Positions 51,183-59,876 of a stretch of 64,000 nucleotides of DNA are shown one piece after another. Every line of letters begins with the position of its first letter. The stretch's first letter is position 1. Source of the stretch: JALYYC01 sp039922495 (GTDB lineage: Bacteria; Chloroflexota; Dormibacteria; CF-121). The DNA is taken from positions 123,821 through 187,820 of the forward strand of contig JBDTEO010000011.1 of assembly GCA_039922495.1 (NCBI GenBank). The letters run 5' to 3'. Both the position numbers and the translations under genes were made by a program. The notes under the pieces are model-generated. The model had not been told where the DNA came from. It ran no database searches and worked only from the letters and a program-made list of their open reading frames with translations.

Positions 51183-51203
51183 ATTATACAGGCGAACTAC
51201 AAT
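51183..51203. promoter_or_regulatory. Divergent -10 elements for rpsT and murJ
   Basis: The minus-strand TATAAT (51188-51183) faces rpsT and the plus-strand TACAAT (51198-51203) faces murJ. They are 9 nt apart in a 39-nt intergenic space. RNA polymerase could not use both at once. Confidence 0.6.
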
Positions 51204-51211
51204 CCGTCAGG

Positions 51212-52771
51212 ATGTCGATGGAGCGGCGGCGCATCGCGTCCGCCGCGACTCTGATCCTGGTCGCCTACGGGCTCAGCCGAATCCTCGGCGCGGTCCGCGA
51301 GCTGGTGATCGCCAATACCTTTGGGACCAAGCAGGTGCTGGACGACTACCGGGTCGCCTTCGGCGTTCCGGACTTACTGTTCAACCTGCTCCTGGCTGGG
51401 GCGATCAGCTCCGCGTTCATCCCCGTGCTTTCCGAGTTCCTGGCGCACGATGACCGCCAGCGCGCCCGGGAAATCGCCACCCGGGTCCTGAACAGCGGGC
51501 TGCTCATCCTGACCGCCGGCGCCGCGATCCTCTTCCTGGTGGCGCCGTTCTACGTGTCGCTGATCGCCTTCGGCTACAGCCACCAGGACCATGAGCTGAT
51601 CGTCAGCCTCACCCGCATCCTCCTCTTGCAGCCGATCTTTCTCGGAGCCGGCGGGCTGGTGATCGGCATCCTCACCGCCCACCAGCGCTTCCTGGCCCAG
51701 GCGCTGGCGCCGCTCTTCTACAACGGCGCCATCATCGTGGCAGCCGCCGCCTTCGCCCCGCACGTCGGCGTCACCGCGCTGGCGGTCGGGGTGGTCGTCG
51801 GCGCCATGCTGCACGTCGGCGTGCAACTCCCCGCACTGTGGCAGACGGGGTGGCGACCGATGCCGGCCTTCGGCTGGAACGATCCGGGCGTTAGGAAAGT
51901 TGGCCGGCTGATGTTTCCCATCGCGCTCGGCCTGGCCGCGGCGCAGGTCAACGTCTTCGTCGACACCATCCTGGGCACCTCGCTGCCCCACGGACGCGTC
52001 GCGGCCCTCCGGTATGCCGATACCACGGCGCAGCTCCCGCTGGGCACCTTCTCGCAGGCGCTCGCGTTCGTGCTCTTCCCTTTCCTCGCGCGCGACGCCG
52101 CGATCGGCGCCTTCGAGTCGATCCGCCATCGCACCGCGCTCGCCCTACGGCTGAACCTGTTCGTGCTCGTGCCGGCCTCGGTCGGGCTGGCGTTGCTGAG
52201 CACGCCGATCATCGTCGTCCTCTTCGAGCGCGGGCCGTTTGGTGCGGAATCGGTCGCGCAGACGTCCTATGCCCTGGTCTTTTTTAGCCTCGGCCTGGCC
52301 GCGCAGGCCGCGACGGCGCTGCTGGTGCGCGTCTTCTATGCGCTGCAGGACGTGATGACGCCCTTGAAGATTTCGCTAACCGTCATCGTCGTCAACCTCG
52401 GCACGAACGTGATCCTGGTCCATCTGCTGGCCCAGGGCGGCCTGGCCCTCGGCACCTCCATCGCCGCGACGCTCAACGCCATCCTGCTCGGCGTGGCGCT
52501 ACGCCGTCGCTTGGGCGGCATCGAGGGCGGCCAGATCCTCGCCACCGCGCGCCGGGCCTTGATCGGCGTGGTCCCGATGGCGCTGGTCGTCTACCTGACG
52601 GCCCTGCTCCTCCTCGGGGGTTCCCTCCACAACGGCATCCGCCCGGTGGTCGCCCTCCTTACCGCGGTCCTCCTCGGCGCGATCACCTACGTCGGCGTGG
52701 AGCGGTTGTTGCGCAGCGAGGAGCTCGCGGTCGTCATGTCCGTGATCCGGCGCGATCGATCCCGCGTCTAG
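51212..52771 (+). CDS. murJ: Lipid II flippase MurJ
   Basis: Flips lipid II across the membrane for peptidoglycan synthesis. The 519-aa MOP-superfamily protein has about 14 spans. The start region ASAATLILVAYGLSRILGAVRE is typical, as is the DLLFNLLLAGAISSAFIPVL segment near 47-66. ATG 51212 (or 51218) is used because the upstream open frame lies antisense to rpsT. TACAAT ends 8 nt before the ATG. ispE begins 12 nt after the stop. Confidence 0.94.
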   Translation: MSMERRRIASAATLILVAYGLSRILGAVRELVIANTFGTKQVLDDYRVAFGVPDLLFNLLLAGAISSAFIPVLSEFLAHDDRQRAREIATRVLNSGLLILTAGAAILFLVAPFYVSLIAFGYSHQDHELIVSLTRILLLQPIFLGAGGLVIGILTAHQRFLAQALAPLFYNGAIIVAAAAFAPHVGVTALAVGVVVGAMLHVGVQLPALWQTGWRPMPAFGWNDPGVRKVGRLMFPIALGLAAAQVNVFVDTILGTSLPHGRVAALRYADTTAQLPLGTFSQALAFVLFPFLARDAAIGAFESIRHRTALALRLNLFVLVPASVGLALLSTPIIVVLFERGPFGAESVAQTSYALVFFSLGLAAQAATALLVRVFYALQDVMTPLKISLTVIVVNLGTNVILVHLLAQGGLALGTSIAATLNAILLGVALRRRLGGIEGGQILATARRALIGVVPMALVVYLTALLLLGGSLHNGIRPVVALLTAVLLGAITYVGVERLLRSEELAVVMSVIRRDRSRV

Positions 52772-52783
52772 ACTGACTGGCCA

Positions 52784-53629
52784 GTGGGGCTGATTCTTCC
52801 GGCCTACGCCAAGCTCAACCTGACGCTTGACGTCACGGGGCGGCGCGCCAATGGCTATCACGAGATCGACTCGGTGATGCAGACCATCTCGCTGCATGAC
52901 CTGGTCTTTGTCGAGCGCACCCACTGCCGGGTCTTCGACGTCGTCGGTCCCGCGATCACCGGCGAGAACCTGGTGCTGAAAGCCGCCCGCGAGCTGGAGG
53001 GCTACCTCGGACGGGCGCTAACGTTTACGATTCGCCTCTTTAAACGCGTTCCGATGGGCGCGGGGCTGGGCGGTGGCAGTGCCGACGCGGCGGCGTTCCT
53101 TCGAGCCGCCGTGCGGCTCTACGACCTGCCGATCAAAGATGAGGCGTTGATCGAGCTGGCGACCGCGGTCGGCCAGGACGTGCCATTTCTTCTTTGTGGC
53201 GGGACGGCGCGGGCCACCGGGCTCGGCTCGACCATCAGCCGACTTCCTGATCTGCCGTTGCACTGGCGCTTCGTGGTCGTCTGCCCGCCGATCGAGGTGG
53301 CGACCCGGGCGGTCTACCAGGCGGTCGATGGGGGCGCGCCGAGCACCCGTCGGACCCCGGCGCTCGCCGAACAGCTGACGTCGTCGGCCCGGATCGACGC
53401 GAGCGGATTTGGCAACGACCTGGAGGCCACCGCGCAACAGCTGTTTCCAGCCCTTGCCGCCAGCGTCGAGCCATTACGAACCCGCCTTTCAAACCTTCGG
53501 ATGTCGGGGAGCGGTGCCGCCTTCTTTGCCGCGTTTGAGACCGAGGCCGCCGCCCGCGCCGGGCTGGCGGCGGCGCAGGCGGCCGGGGCTCGAGCCTGGC
53601 TCTGCCGGCCGGTCCCCGCCTGGCGCTGA
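52784..53629 (+). CDS. ispE: 4-diphosphocytidyl-2-C-methyl-D-erythritol kinase
   Basis: An ATP-dependent step of the MEP isoprenoid pathway. The 281-aa GHMP kinase begins PAYAKLNLTLDVTGRR with the catalytic Lys, has RANGYHEIDSV, the ATP loop PMGAGLGGGSADAAA (about 90-104), the catalytic Asp in GQDVPFLLCGG and the C-terminal MSGSGAAFFA. It shows that IPP and DMAPP come from the MEP route, which feeds the terpene operon at 20132-27988. TAGACT 9 nt before the GTG is a candidate leaderless promoter. The stop TGA overlaps the murT ATG by 1 nt. Confidence 0.95.
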   Translation: MGLILPAYAKLNLTLDVTGRRANGYHEIDSVMQTISLHDLVFVERTHCRVFDVVGPAITGENLVLKAARELEGYLGRALTFTIRLFKRVPMGAGLGGGSADAAAFLRAAVRLYDLPIKDEALIELATAVGQDVPFLLCGGTARATGLGSTISRLPDLPLHWRFVVVCPPIEVATRAVYQAVDGGAPSTRRTPALAEQLTSSARIDASGFGNDLEATAQQLFPALAASVEPLRTRLSNLRMSGSGAAFFAAFETEAAARAGLAAAQAAGARAWLCRPVPAWR

Positions 53630-55071
53630 TGGCGGAAAGACTCGGCCCCCGCGGCCAGGCGGCCCTCTGGGCCGGCAAGGTGACGGCCGCACTGAGTCGC
53701 GGCCTGCGTCGTGGTGGCGGCACCACCCTGCCGGGTGACGTCGCCCGATGGATCGATCCGCGGATCCTGACGCGGCTGGCCCGCCGCCTGCCTGATGGGA
53801 GCATCGTGGTCACCGGCACCAACGGCAAGACCACGACCGCGGCGCTGCTCCGGCACATCCTGGAGGCCGGCGGCCAACGACCGGTCGCGAACCAGGCCGG
53901 CGCGAACCTGATCTTCGGCGTGACGGCGGCGGTGATCAATCGCACGAGCTGGCGTGGTACAAACCCGAGCGCGGTCGGCCTCTTCGAGATCGATGAGGCC
54001 AGCCTGCCGCGACTCGTGAGCGAAATCTCTCCGCGCGTGATCCTGGTGACGAATCTCTTTCGGGACCAGCTCGACCGCTATGGCGAGCTGGAAACGACGG
54101 CGGCCCACATCCGCCGGGCGCTGACCCAGGGCCCGGAGGGGATGACGGCGGTGCTGAACGGCGACGACCCGATGGTCGCGGCCCTGGGCGACGACCTGCC
54201 GCGGGTGGTCTACGCCGGGCTGGACGACGCGTCGTTGCTTCGTCCCGAGTTGAGCCACGGCGCCGACGCCAAGTTCTGCCCGCGATGTGGCAGCGCCTTC
54301 ATCTTCGAGGGCGTCTACTTCGGTCACGTCGGACGCTACCGCTGTCCGCGCGGCGATTTCTTGAGGCCCAACCCGGAGGTCCGGGCGACCTCGGTGCGCA
54401 TTATCGGCATCGAGCGGACCGAGCTGGAGGTCACCGACGGCGGCGAGACGGTCCAGGTCAGCGTGCCACTGTCCGGTCTCTATAACGCGTACAACATCGT
54501 GATGGCGATCGCCGGCGCCCTCGCCCTGGGTGTGTCGCTGCGGCAAAGCGGCGCCGCGCTGCGGACGTTTACGCCGGCGTTTGGTCGGATGGAGAAGACG
54601 ACCATCAACGGTCGCGACGCCCTGCTGCTCCTGGCCAAGAATCCGACCGGCTTCAATGAGGTGCTGCGGACCTCGATCGAGTTTGGCAAGGCGAAAAATT
54701 TCTTGATCGCGCTCAACGACCGGATCGCCGACGGGCAGGACGTCTCCTGGATCTGGGACGTGGACTTCGAGCAGCTGCAGGGCGTCGCGCGCCATATCGT
54801 CGTCACCGGCGACCGCGCGCTGGATCTGCGAGTCCGCCTCAAGTATGCCGAGATCCCGCCCGACCGGATGCAGGTCGTCCCGGGGTGGTCCCAGGCCCTG
54901 GCACGAGCGGCCGAGGCCACGCCCCTGGGCGAAACGCTCTTCGTGCTGCCGACCTACACGGCCATGCTGGAGCTACGCGCCGTCCTGACTCACGGCGGGA
55001 CGCTGCTGCCCTACTGGAAACCCGGGACGGAGGCGAAGCCAGAGAGCGCCGAGCGCGCCGGCCGAGAGTAG
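53629..55071 (+). CDS. murT: Lipid II isoglutaminyl synthase, MurT subunit
   Basis: With GatD, amidates D-Glu of lipid II to D-isoglutamine. The 480-aa protein has the Mur ligase ATP loop GTNGKTTT at 63-70. A zinc-ribbon insertion contains CPRCG and YRCPRGDF, and a C-terminal DUF1727 domain contains LNDRIADGQDVSWIWD with the catalytic Asp. The fourth ribbon cysteine, usually in CPxC, is replaced by Gly (CPRG), so only three Cys ligands are visible. Start ATG 53629 touches ispE. Its last 99 nt overlap the convergent membrane protein gene. The gatD partner is 1.6 kb away. Confidence 0.94.
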   Translation: MAERLGPRGQAALWAGKVTAALSRGLRRGGGTTLPGDVARWIDPRILTRLARRLPDGSIVVTGTNGKTTTAALLRHILEAGGQRPVANQAGANLIFGVTAAVINRTSWRGTNPSAVGLFEIDEASLPRLVSEISPRVILVTNLFRDQLDRYGELETTAAHIRRALTQGPEGMTAVLNGDDPMVAALGDDLPRVVYAGLDDASLLRPELSHGADAKFCPRCGSAFIFEGVYFGHVGRYRCPRGDFLRPNPEVRATSVRIIGIERTELEVTDGGETVQVSVPLSGLYNAYNIVMAIAGALALGVSLRQSGAALRTFTPAFGRMEKTTINGRDALLLLAKNPTGFNEVLRTSIEFGKAKNFLIALNDRIADGQDVSWIWDVDFEQLQGVARHIVVTGDRALDLRVRLKYAEIPPDRMQVVPGWSQALARAAEATPLGETLFVLPTYTAMLELRAVLTHGGTLLPYWKPGTEAKPESAERAGRE

Positions 55072-55992
55072 GACGGCGATGTTGGTGACGTGGCCGAGCA
55101 CGGCGGCGGCCGTGACCAGCGCCGGGGGCCCGGCCCCAAACGTGCTCAGGACGATGAGAAAGAACCCCTCGTAGGTCCCGACCGAGCCCGGCGTGATGCT
55201 GACCGCCTGGCTGACCACGAAGATGGTGCAGGCCAGGAAGAGGGTGGGGAGCGACAGCTGCGGACTGACGGCGCGAAAGAGCGCGATCAGGCCGACCATG
55301 ATGCAGATCCAGGTCAGCAGGCTGAGGATCCCGGTCGCGGCGAGCCGGCCCGGTGAGCGTAACGCGCTGAACCCCTTGATGACCGAGGCGCTCAGGTCAT
55401 TCGCGCGCTGCTGGAGGCGTGACGGTAGGCGGCCGGCTAGCGACGCGACGACGCGCAGCGTGCGATCCGGGTAGCTGGCCATCAGGAAGGCGACGATCGC
55501 GATCAGCAGGCACGCCACCGCGAACAGGATGATGCCCGTCCACAGCCCCGCGCCCCGGGTTGCCGATCCGGAGACAACCGCCGCGGCGAGGGCGAGGATG
55601 ACCAGCGCCAGGACATCGAGCACCCGTTCCAGCACGACGGTCGCGGCCGCTTCGCCCAGGCCGATGCGCGCCCGCGGGGCGATGGCGGCAATCCGGACCA
55701 CCTCGCCGAGCTTGAATGGGGAGACGGAGTTGACCGCGAAGCCAACCGCGGTGACGGCGGCGGCGTCGCTCAGCAAGACCCCCGGCGCGGAGGCGCGCAG
55801 GATCACCTGCCAGCGCCACGACCGGACAACTAGAAAGGCGGCGTAGGCGGCGGCGCCCAGCAGGATCCATCCAGGCGTGGCGTGGCGAATGGCATCGGCG
55901 ACCTGGGCTGGATGGACCGAACGCAGCACGCCGTAGAGAATCAAAAGGCCGATCCCCAGGAGCACGGCCGCCTGGACCGGGCGGCGTCTCAC
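54973..55992 (-). CDS. Lysylphosphatidylglycerol-synthase-TM/UPF0104 family membrane protein
   Basis: From GTG 55992, overlapping the glycosyltransferase stop, the product is 339 aa with about eight membrane spans. It has the family motifs SWRWQVIL near 59-66, AVNSVSPFKLGEVVR near 90-104, a conserved ERVLDV and TPGSVGTYEGFF near 284-295. Members flip or sense lipid-linked products (AglD/MprF-TM/YbhN type). Coupling with a polyprenol-phosphate sugar transferase suggests a role in lipid-linked sugar transfer. The 3' end overlaps murT by 99 nt. Confidence 0.85.
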   Translation of the reverse strand: MRRRPVQAAVLLGIGLLILYGVLRSVHPAQVADAIRHATPGWILLGAAAYAAFLVVRSWRWQVILRASAPGVLLSDAAAVTAVGFAVNSVSPFKLGEVVRIAAIAPRARIGLGEAAATVVLERVLDVLALVILALAAAVVSGSATRGAGLWTGIILFAVACLLIAIVAFLMASYPDRTLRVVASLAGRLPSRLQQRANDLSASVIKGFSALRSPGRLAATGILSLLTWICIMVGLIALFRAVSPQLSLPTLFLACTIFVVSQAVSITPGSVGTYEGFFLIVLSTFGAGPPALVTAAAVLGHVTNIAVLLSAGALGALWLRLRPGFPVGQQRPAVSQDGA

Positions 55993-56708
55993 GTGTGGCG
56001 TCCAGCCAGGCGCAGCACCGTCAGCATCGCCCGCCCGATCTCCTGGCGCGAGATCTTGGATTGGCCATGAACCCGGTCGGTGAAGGTGATCGGCACTTCC
56101 CGGATCGTCAGGCCGGCCCGTTCGCAGCGGGTCAGCAGCTCGATCAAGGCCGAGTATCCGGAGGAGCGGAGTGGACGCCTGACGAGGAACTGGAGGGCGC
56201 GGAGGCCGTAGCAGCGAAAGCCGCCCGTGCAATCGTGGGTGCGAAGCCGCAGGACCTGGCGCGCGACGAAGTTGGCGATGGCGCTCAGCAGCCGCCGGCC
56301 AATCCCCCAGCCGCGGATGCCGCCGCCCCTGACATAGCGCGAGCCGACCGCGAGGTGGGCGCCATCCTCGACCGGCTGGACCAGCGCCGGGAGCCGATCC
56401 GGCGGGTGGGAAAAGTCAGCATCCATCGTGGTCACGCAGGTGTAGTCGTGCTGGAGCCCGTAGGCGAAGCCGGCCATGTAGGCGGTCCCCAGGCCAAGCT
56501 TGCCCTGGCGAGCCATGATCGTCAGCCGCGCGTCCTTGAACATCCGCTCGCGGACCAGGTCGCCCGTGCCATCGGGGGACGCGTCATCGATGACGAGGAC
56601 GTCGGCGTCGGGGAGCGCCGCGTGCACCTGCTCGACCAGCGGAAGGATGTTCTCCGCTTCGTTGTAGGTCGGAATGCAGACGAGCAGGCGACTCACCCGC
56701 CGTACCAT
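55989..56708 (-). CDS. Polyprenol-phosphate mannosyltransferase-like GT2 (DPM1 family)
   Basis: 239 aa from ATG 56708 (TTG 56714 possible). The GT-A fold has CIPTYNEAENI near 11-21, nucleotide-binding VIDDASPDGTG, the metal site DADFSHPP and the DPM1-like SRYVRGGG, with FRCYGLRAL and ITFTDRVHGQSKIS at the C-terminal side. It should load a sugar from GDP- or UDP-sugar on a polyprenyl phosphate. It overlaps the membrane protein gene by 4 nt and diverges from gatD with 7 nt between the starts. Confidence 0.9.
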   Translation of the reverse strand: MVRRVSRLLVCIPTYNEAENILPLVEQVHAALPDADVLVIDDASPDGTGDLVRERMFKDARLTIMARQGKLGLGTAYMAGFAYGLQHDYTCVTTMDADFSHPPDRLPALVQPVEDGAHLAVGSRYVRGGGIRGWGIGRRLLSAIANFVARQVLRLRTHDCTGGFRCYGLRALQFLVRRPLRSSGYSALIELLTRCERAGLTIREVPITFTDRVHGQSKISRQEIGRAMLTVLRLAGRHT

Positions 56709-56715
56709 ACTCAAT

Positions 56716-57477
56716 GTGACGCCGGCATCGCTGCGAATCGCGCATCTCTATGCCGAGGAGATGAATATCTACGGCGATCGCGGCAATATCCTGACCCTGG
56801 TCAAACGCGCGCAATGGCGCGGGATCGACGTCCGTGTTGAGACCGTCGGCCGCGGGCCGGTCGCCGACCTCGAGGCCTTCGACCTGATCTTCTGGGGCGG
56901 TGGACAGGACCGCGACCAGGAACTCGTCTTCAACGATGCCGCCGAGTTCAAGACCGAGCCGGTGCGGCGCGCCGTCGCCGAGGGTGCCGTCGTCCTGGCG
57001 GTCTGCGGCGGCTACCAGTTGCTCGGGCGGTCGTACGGCACGGCCGACGGCAAGACGCTGCCCGGCCTCAACCTGGTCGACCTTCACACCGTGCCCGGGC
57101 CTCGGCGGAACATCGGCAACATCGTGATCGATGCGGGACACCTCGGGCTCGATCCGACCACGCTGGTCGGCTTCGAGAACCACAGCGGCAAGACGTACCT
57201 TGGGCCCGGGCTGCAGCCGCTGGGGCGGGTGCTGCGTGGCGCCGGGAACAACGGCGAGGACGGTGGGGAAGGGGTGGTCCTGGGGAATGTCTTTGGGACC
57301 TACCTGCACGGCTCTCTGCTACCGAAGAATCCGCATTTCGCGGATCTGCTGATCGGCCGCGCCTTGCGGCGCCGGTCGCAGTCCATCCTGTCGCCCCTCG
57401 CTGCGGTCGAGGAACTCGACGCCCACCGGTCGGTCAGCGAGCGGCTCCTGGGTCAGCCGGCGAGGGCGCGCTCGTAG
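56716..57477 (+). CDS. gatD: Lipid II isoglutaminyl synthase, GatD glutaminase subunit
   Basis: Supplies ammonia from glutamine to MurT. From GTG 56716 it has 253 aa, beginning IAHLYAEEMNIYGDRGN like the CobB/CobQ-type GATase. The nucleophile is Cys97 in AVCGGYQLLG, and the catalytic His is in TYLHGSLLPKNP. The PGPRRNIGN segment carries the Arg proposed to bind glutamine. TACCAT 7 nt before the GTG is a possible leaderless promoter. It ends 25 nt inside the convergent GT4 gene. Two opposite genes separate it from murT. Confidence 0.93.
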   Translation: MTPASLRIAHLYAEEMNIYGDRGNILTLVKRAQWRGIDVRVETVGRGPVADLEAFDLIFWGGGQDRDQELVFNDAAEFKTEPVRRAVAEGAVVLAVCGGYQLLGRSYGTADGKTLPGLNLVDLHTVPGPRRNIGNIVIDAGHLGLDPTTLVGFENHSGKTYLGPGLQPLGRVLRGAGNNGEDGGEGVVLGNVFGTYLHGSLLPKNPHFADLLIGRALRRRSQSILSPLAAVEELDAHRSVSERLLGQPARARS

Positions 57478-58580
57478 ACCTCGACCGTTTGCTCGGCAGC
57501 GCGCCGCCAGCTAAAGCCACGCGCGCGTTCCAGGCCAAGCGTCGCTTGCTCGTCCCCGGAGCGGCGATCGAGCGCCGCAAGCATGCCATCGGCGAAGGAT
57601 CCGGCGTCGGCGGGATCGCAGAAGGTCGCGACGCCATCCGCGATTTCGCGGAGAACGGCGATGTCGCTGCAGACGATCGGAATCCCGCACGCCATCGCCT
57701 CCAACACCGGAAGGCCGAAACCTTCCTCGTGGGACGGAATCACGACGGCCGATGCTGCCCGGTACAGTTCCGGTATCGCATCATCCGCGATGCGCCCCGG
57801 TAAGACGACCGATCCGGGTGGAAGCCTGGCGGCGGCCGTCGGGACCTCCGGATGCCGAGGGTCGTGGCCTGCGATGACCAGCTGGCACTGGGGCCGTCGG
57901 CTCCGTACCTGGGCGAAGGCCTCGATCAGAAGCGGCACGTTTTTGTAAGTCTTCCACTGGCCTAGATAGAACAGGTAAGGCGGTGTGATGCCGTAGTACC
58001 GGAGCCAGGAGGCTTCCGCGGCTGGATTCCGGCGGGGTGCGAACCGGGAATCCGCCGCCTCGGCGATCGTGCGAATCCGCGACCTGGACTCGGGAAACCG
58101 ACCGCCCACGTCCTCGGCGGTCGCCGTTGAGGGGGTGATGATCGCGGCGGCACGGCGAACCGCGTTGGCGATCAGGAGATGGTTGGTCGCCCTCGGCAAG
58201 GCGTTGGAATGGATTTCCGGATATCGATAGGAAAAGAGATCGTGAATCGTCGTGACGAATCGACCTGGAAAGGCGATCGGGAGATTGTAGTGAGGAAAGT
58301 GCACCAGCGCCAGACCGGCTCGGCTAAGCCTGAGCGGAAGCGTGATCTGCTCGCCGAGGCGGTAGGGCCGGGCATCGCAATGGATGAGGCCGCCCCGGCC
58401 GCCGGTCAGCGCCCGAACAATGGCTACGTCGCGACGGCGGGCCACGACCACGAGGCGGTCGTTGAGAAGCTCGGCGAGCCCCGGGAGAAGCCCGCTGATA
58501 TAGCGGCCGATGCCCAGGGAGGCGATCAGCCGAACATCGAACCCGATTCTCAAGCTACGGATTCTAGTGATAGGTAACAT
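57453..58580 (-). CDS. Family 4 glycosyltransferase
   Basis: 375 aa with a GT-B fold. The N-terminal acceptor half has IGFDVRLIASLGIGRYISGL and TIHDLFSYRYPE. The donor half has YLFYLGQWKTYKNV and the GT4 signature EEGFGLPVLEAMACG near 275-289 (the E-x7-E motif). It transfers a sugar from an NDP donor in surface glycan synthesis. It lies between gatD and the O-antigen-ligase-like gene, from which it diverges. Confidence 0.9.
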   Translation of the reverse strand: MLPITRIRSLRIGFDVRLIASLGIGRYISGLLPGLAELLNDRLVVVARRRDVAIVRALTGGRGGLIHCDARPYRLGEQITLPLRLSRAGLALVHFPHYNLPIAFPGRFVTTIHDLFSYRYPEIHSNALPRATNHLLIANAVRRAAAIITPSTATAEDVGGRFPESRSRIRTIAEAADSRFAPRRNPAAEASWLRYYGITPPYLFYLGQWKTYKNVPLLIEAFAQVRSRRPQCQLVIAGHDPRHPEVPTAAARLPPGSVVLPGRIADDAIPELYRAASAVVIPSHEEGFGLPVLEAMACGIPIVCSDIAVLREIADGVATFCDPADAGSFADGMLAALDRRSGDEQATLGLERARGFSWRRAAEQTVEVYERALAG

Positions 58581-58625
58581 ACGGACATTCGTGAGGTGAC
58601 GTAAATCAGTTCATTACGCGCGCCA

Positions 58626-59876
58626 GTGCCCGCGTTCGGGCTCGAGCAGCCAGCTGCCGACCGCACTCCCCAATACCGCCTGAGCCCCACCTGCGTCGCC
58701 ATCACCTGCGCTCTGATGCCGGCCTACACCGTCCGGTGGCACTATGGTCCGCTGCCGACGACGCTTCTGGAAACCGCAATCCTGATAACCATCGGTATCT
58801 TCGCGTTCGAGTCCTGGCGTCAGCGGGTCAAGCCTGAGTGGCGGACGCCATTCACGCTTCCCGCGATCGTGTTTGTACTTGCTGGTGCGCTCTCGGTTCT
58901 CGTCGCACCGGATCGACGCGCGGGGCTGGGCCTCTATCGCGCCTATTTCATCGAGCCGATCGCCTTCTTCGTCGTGGCGACCTTTGTCGTGCGGGCGTGG
59001 AAAGAGGTGCGGCTGGTTCTCGCCGGCCTTGCGGTGGCGGGCGTCGTGGTTTGTGTGCCGAATGCATTCGTGGTGCTCGAAGCGCTGAGACACCACACGC
59101 TCAACGTCGCAGTCGCGCCGCCCGTGGTCATCTACCAGACCGCGAATGCGCTTGCCCTTTTCGTCGTGCCGCTGATCGCCCTGGCCGCTTCGTTGCTCCT
59201 CTATTCAACCGATCGTGAGGTTCGTGTCGGCAGTCTGGCCTTCCTCGTGATTGCCCTGCCGGCCACGCTGCTGAGTTTCTCGAGGGGCGGATACGTGGCC
59301 TTGCTGGTGATCGCTGTTCTACTTGCCCTGACCCATCCGATGCGAGCCTGGCTGGCTGCTGGGACGGTGCTCGTGGCGGTCATCGCGGCTCGCCTGCCCC
59401 CGGTGGCAAACCGTATCAGCCATGAGGTCAACCTGGCTGACCCGAACAATTCTCTGGTGGCGCGAACCCGACTCTGGGGCGCGACCTGGCGGATGCTGCG
59501 CGATCATCCACTCCTCGGCACCGGACTCTCGAGCTTCAGGCAATCGGTGGAACCCTATCGAAATGGAATTTACTTGGAGAACTTGATCTACCCGCACAAC
59601 ATCGTGCTGAATTTCTGGGTGGAGACCGGCTTGCTCGGACTGGTGGCATTCGCCTGGCTGTTCGGCCAGGCGGCTCTGACGGCCTGGGCGGGCTGGCGGC
59701 GTGGAGTCCAATCATGGCGTCCCATCCAGCTCGGGGTCCTGCTTGCGCTCATTGGCATGCTGGTCCACGGCCTCGTCGACGTTCCGTACTTCAAAAATGA
59801 TCTGAGTCTTGAGTTCTGGGCGCTTCTGGCCCTCAGCTGGGCCGGCCACCGCCTCGTGGTGTCCACGGGCACTTAA
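58626..59876 (+). CDS. O-antigen ligase/polymerase-like membrane protein (Wzy/WaaL type)
   Basis: The 416-aa protein from GTG 58626 has about 11-12 spans and a long outside loop (about 255-320). The loop carries RTRLWGATWRMLRDHPLLGTGLSSF and YPHNIVLNFWVETG, the Wzy_C motif. It would polymerise or attach lipid-linked glycans outside the membrane. The stop TAA shares one base with the next ATG, so the genes are coupled. Confidence 0.86.
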   Translation: MPAFGLEQPAADRTPQYRLSPTCVAITCALMPAYTVRWHYGPLPTTLLETAILITIGIFAFESWRQRVKPEWRTPFTLPAIVFVLAGALSVLVAPDRRAGLGLYRAYFIEPIAFFVVATFVVRAWKEVRLVLAGLAVAGVVVCVPNAFVVLEALRHHTLNVAVAPPVVIYQTANALALFVVPLIALAASLLLYSTDREVRVGSLAFLVIALPATLLSFSRGGYVALLVIAVLLALTHPMRAWLAAGTVLVAVIAARLPPVANRISHEVNLADPNNSLVARTRLWGATWRMLRDHPLLGTGLSSFRQSVEPYRNGIYLENLIYPHNIVLNFWVETGLLGLVAFAWLFGQAALTAWAGWRRGVQSWRPIQLGVLLALIGMLVHGLVDVPYFKNDLSLEFWALLALSWAGHRLVVSTGT

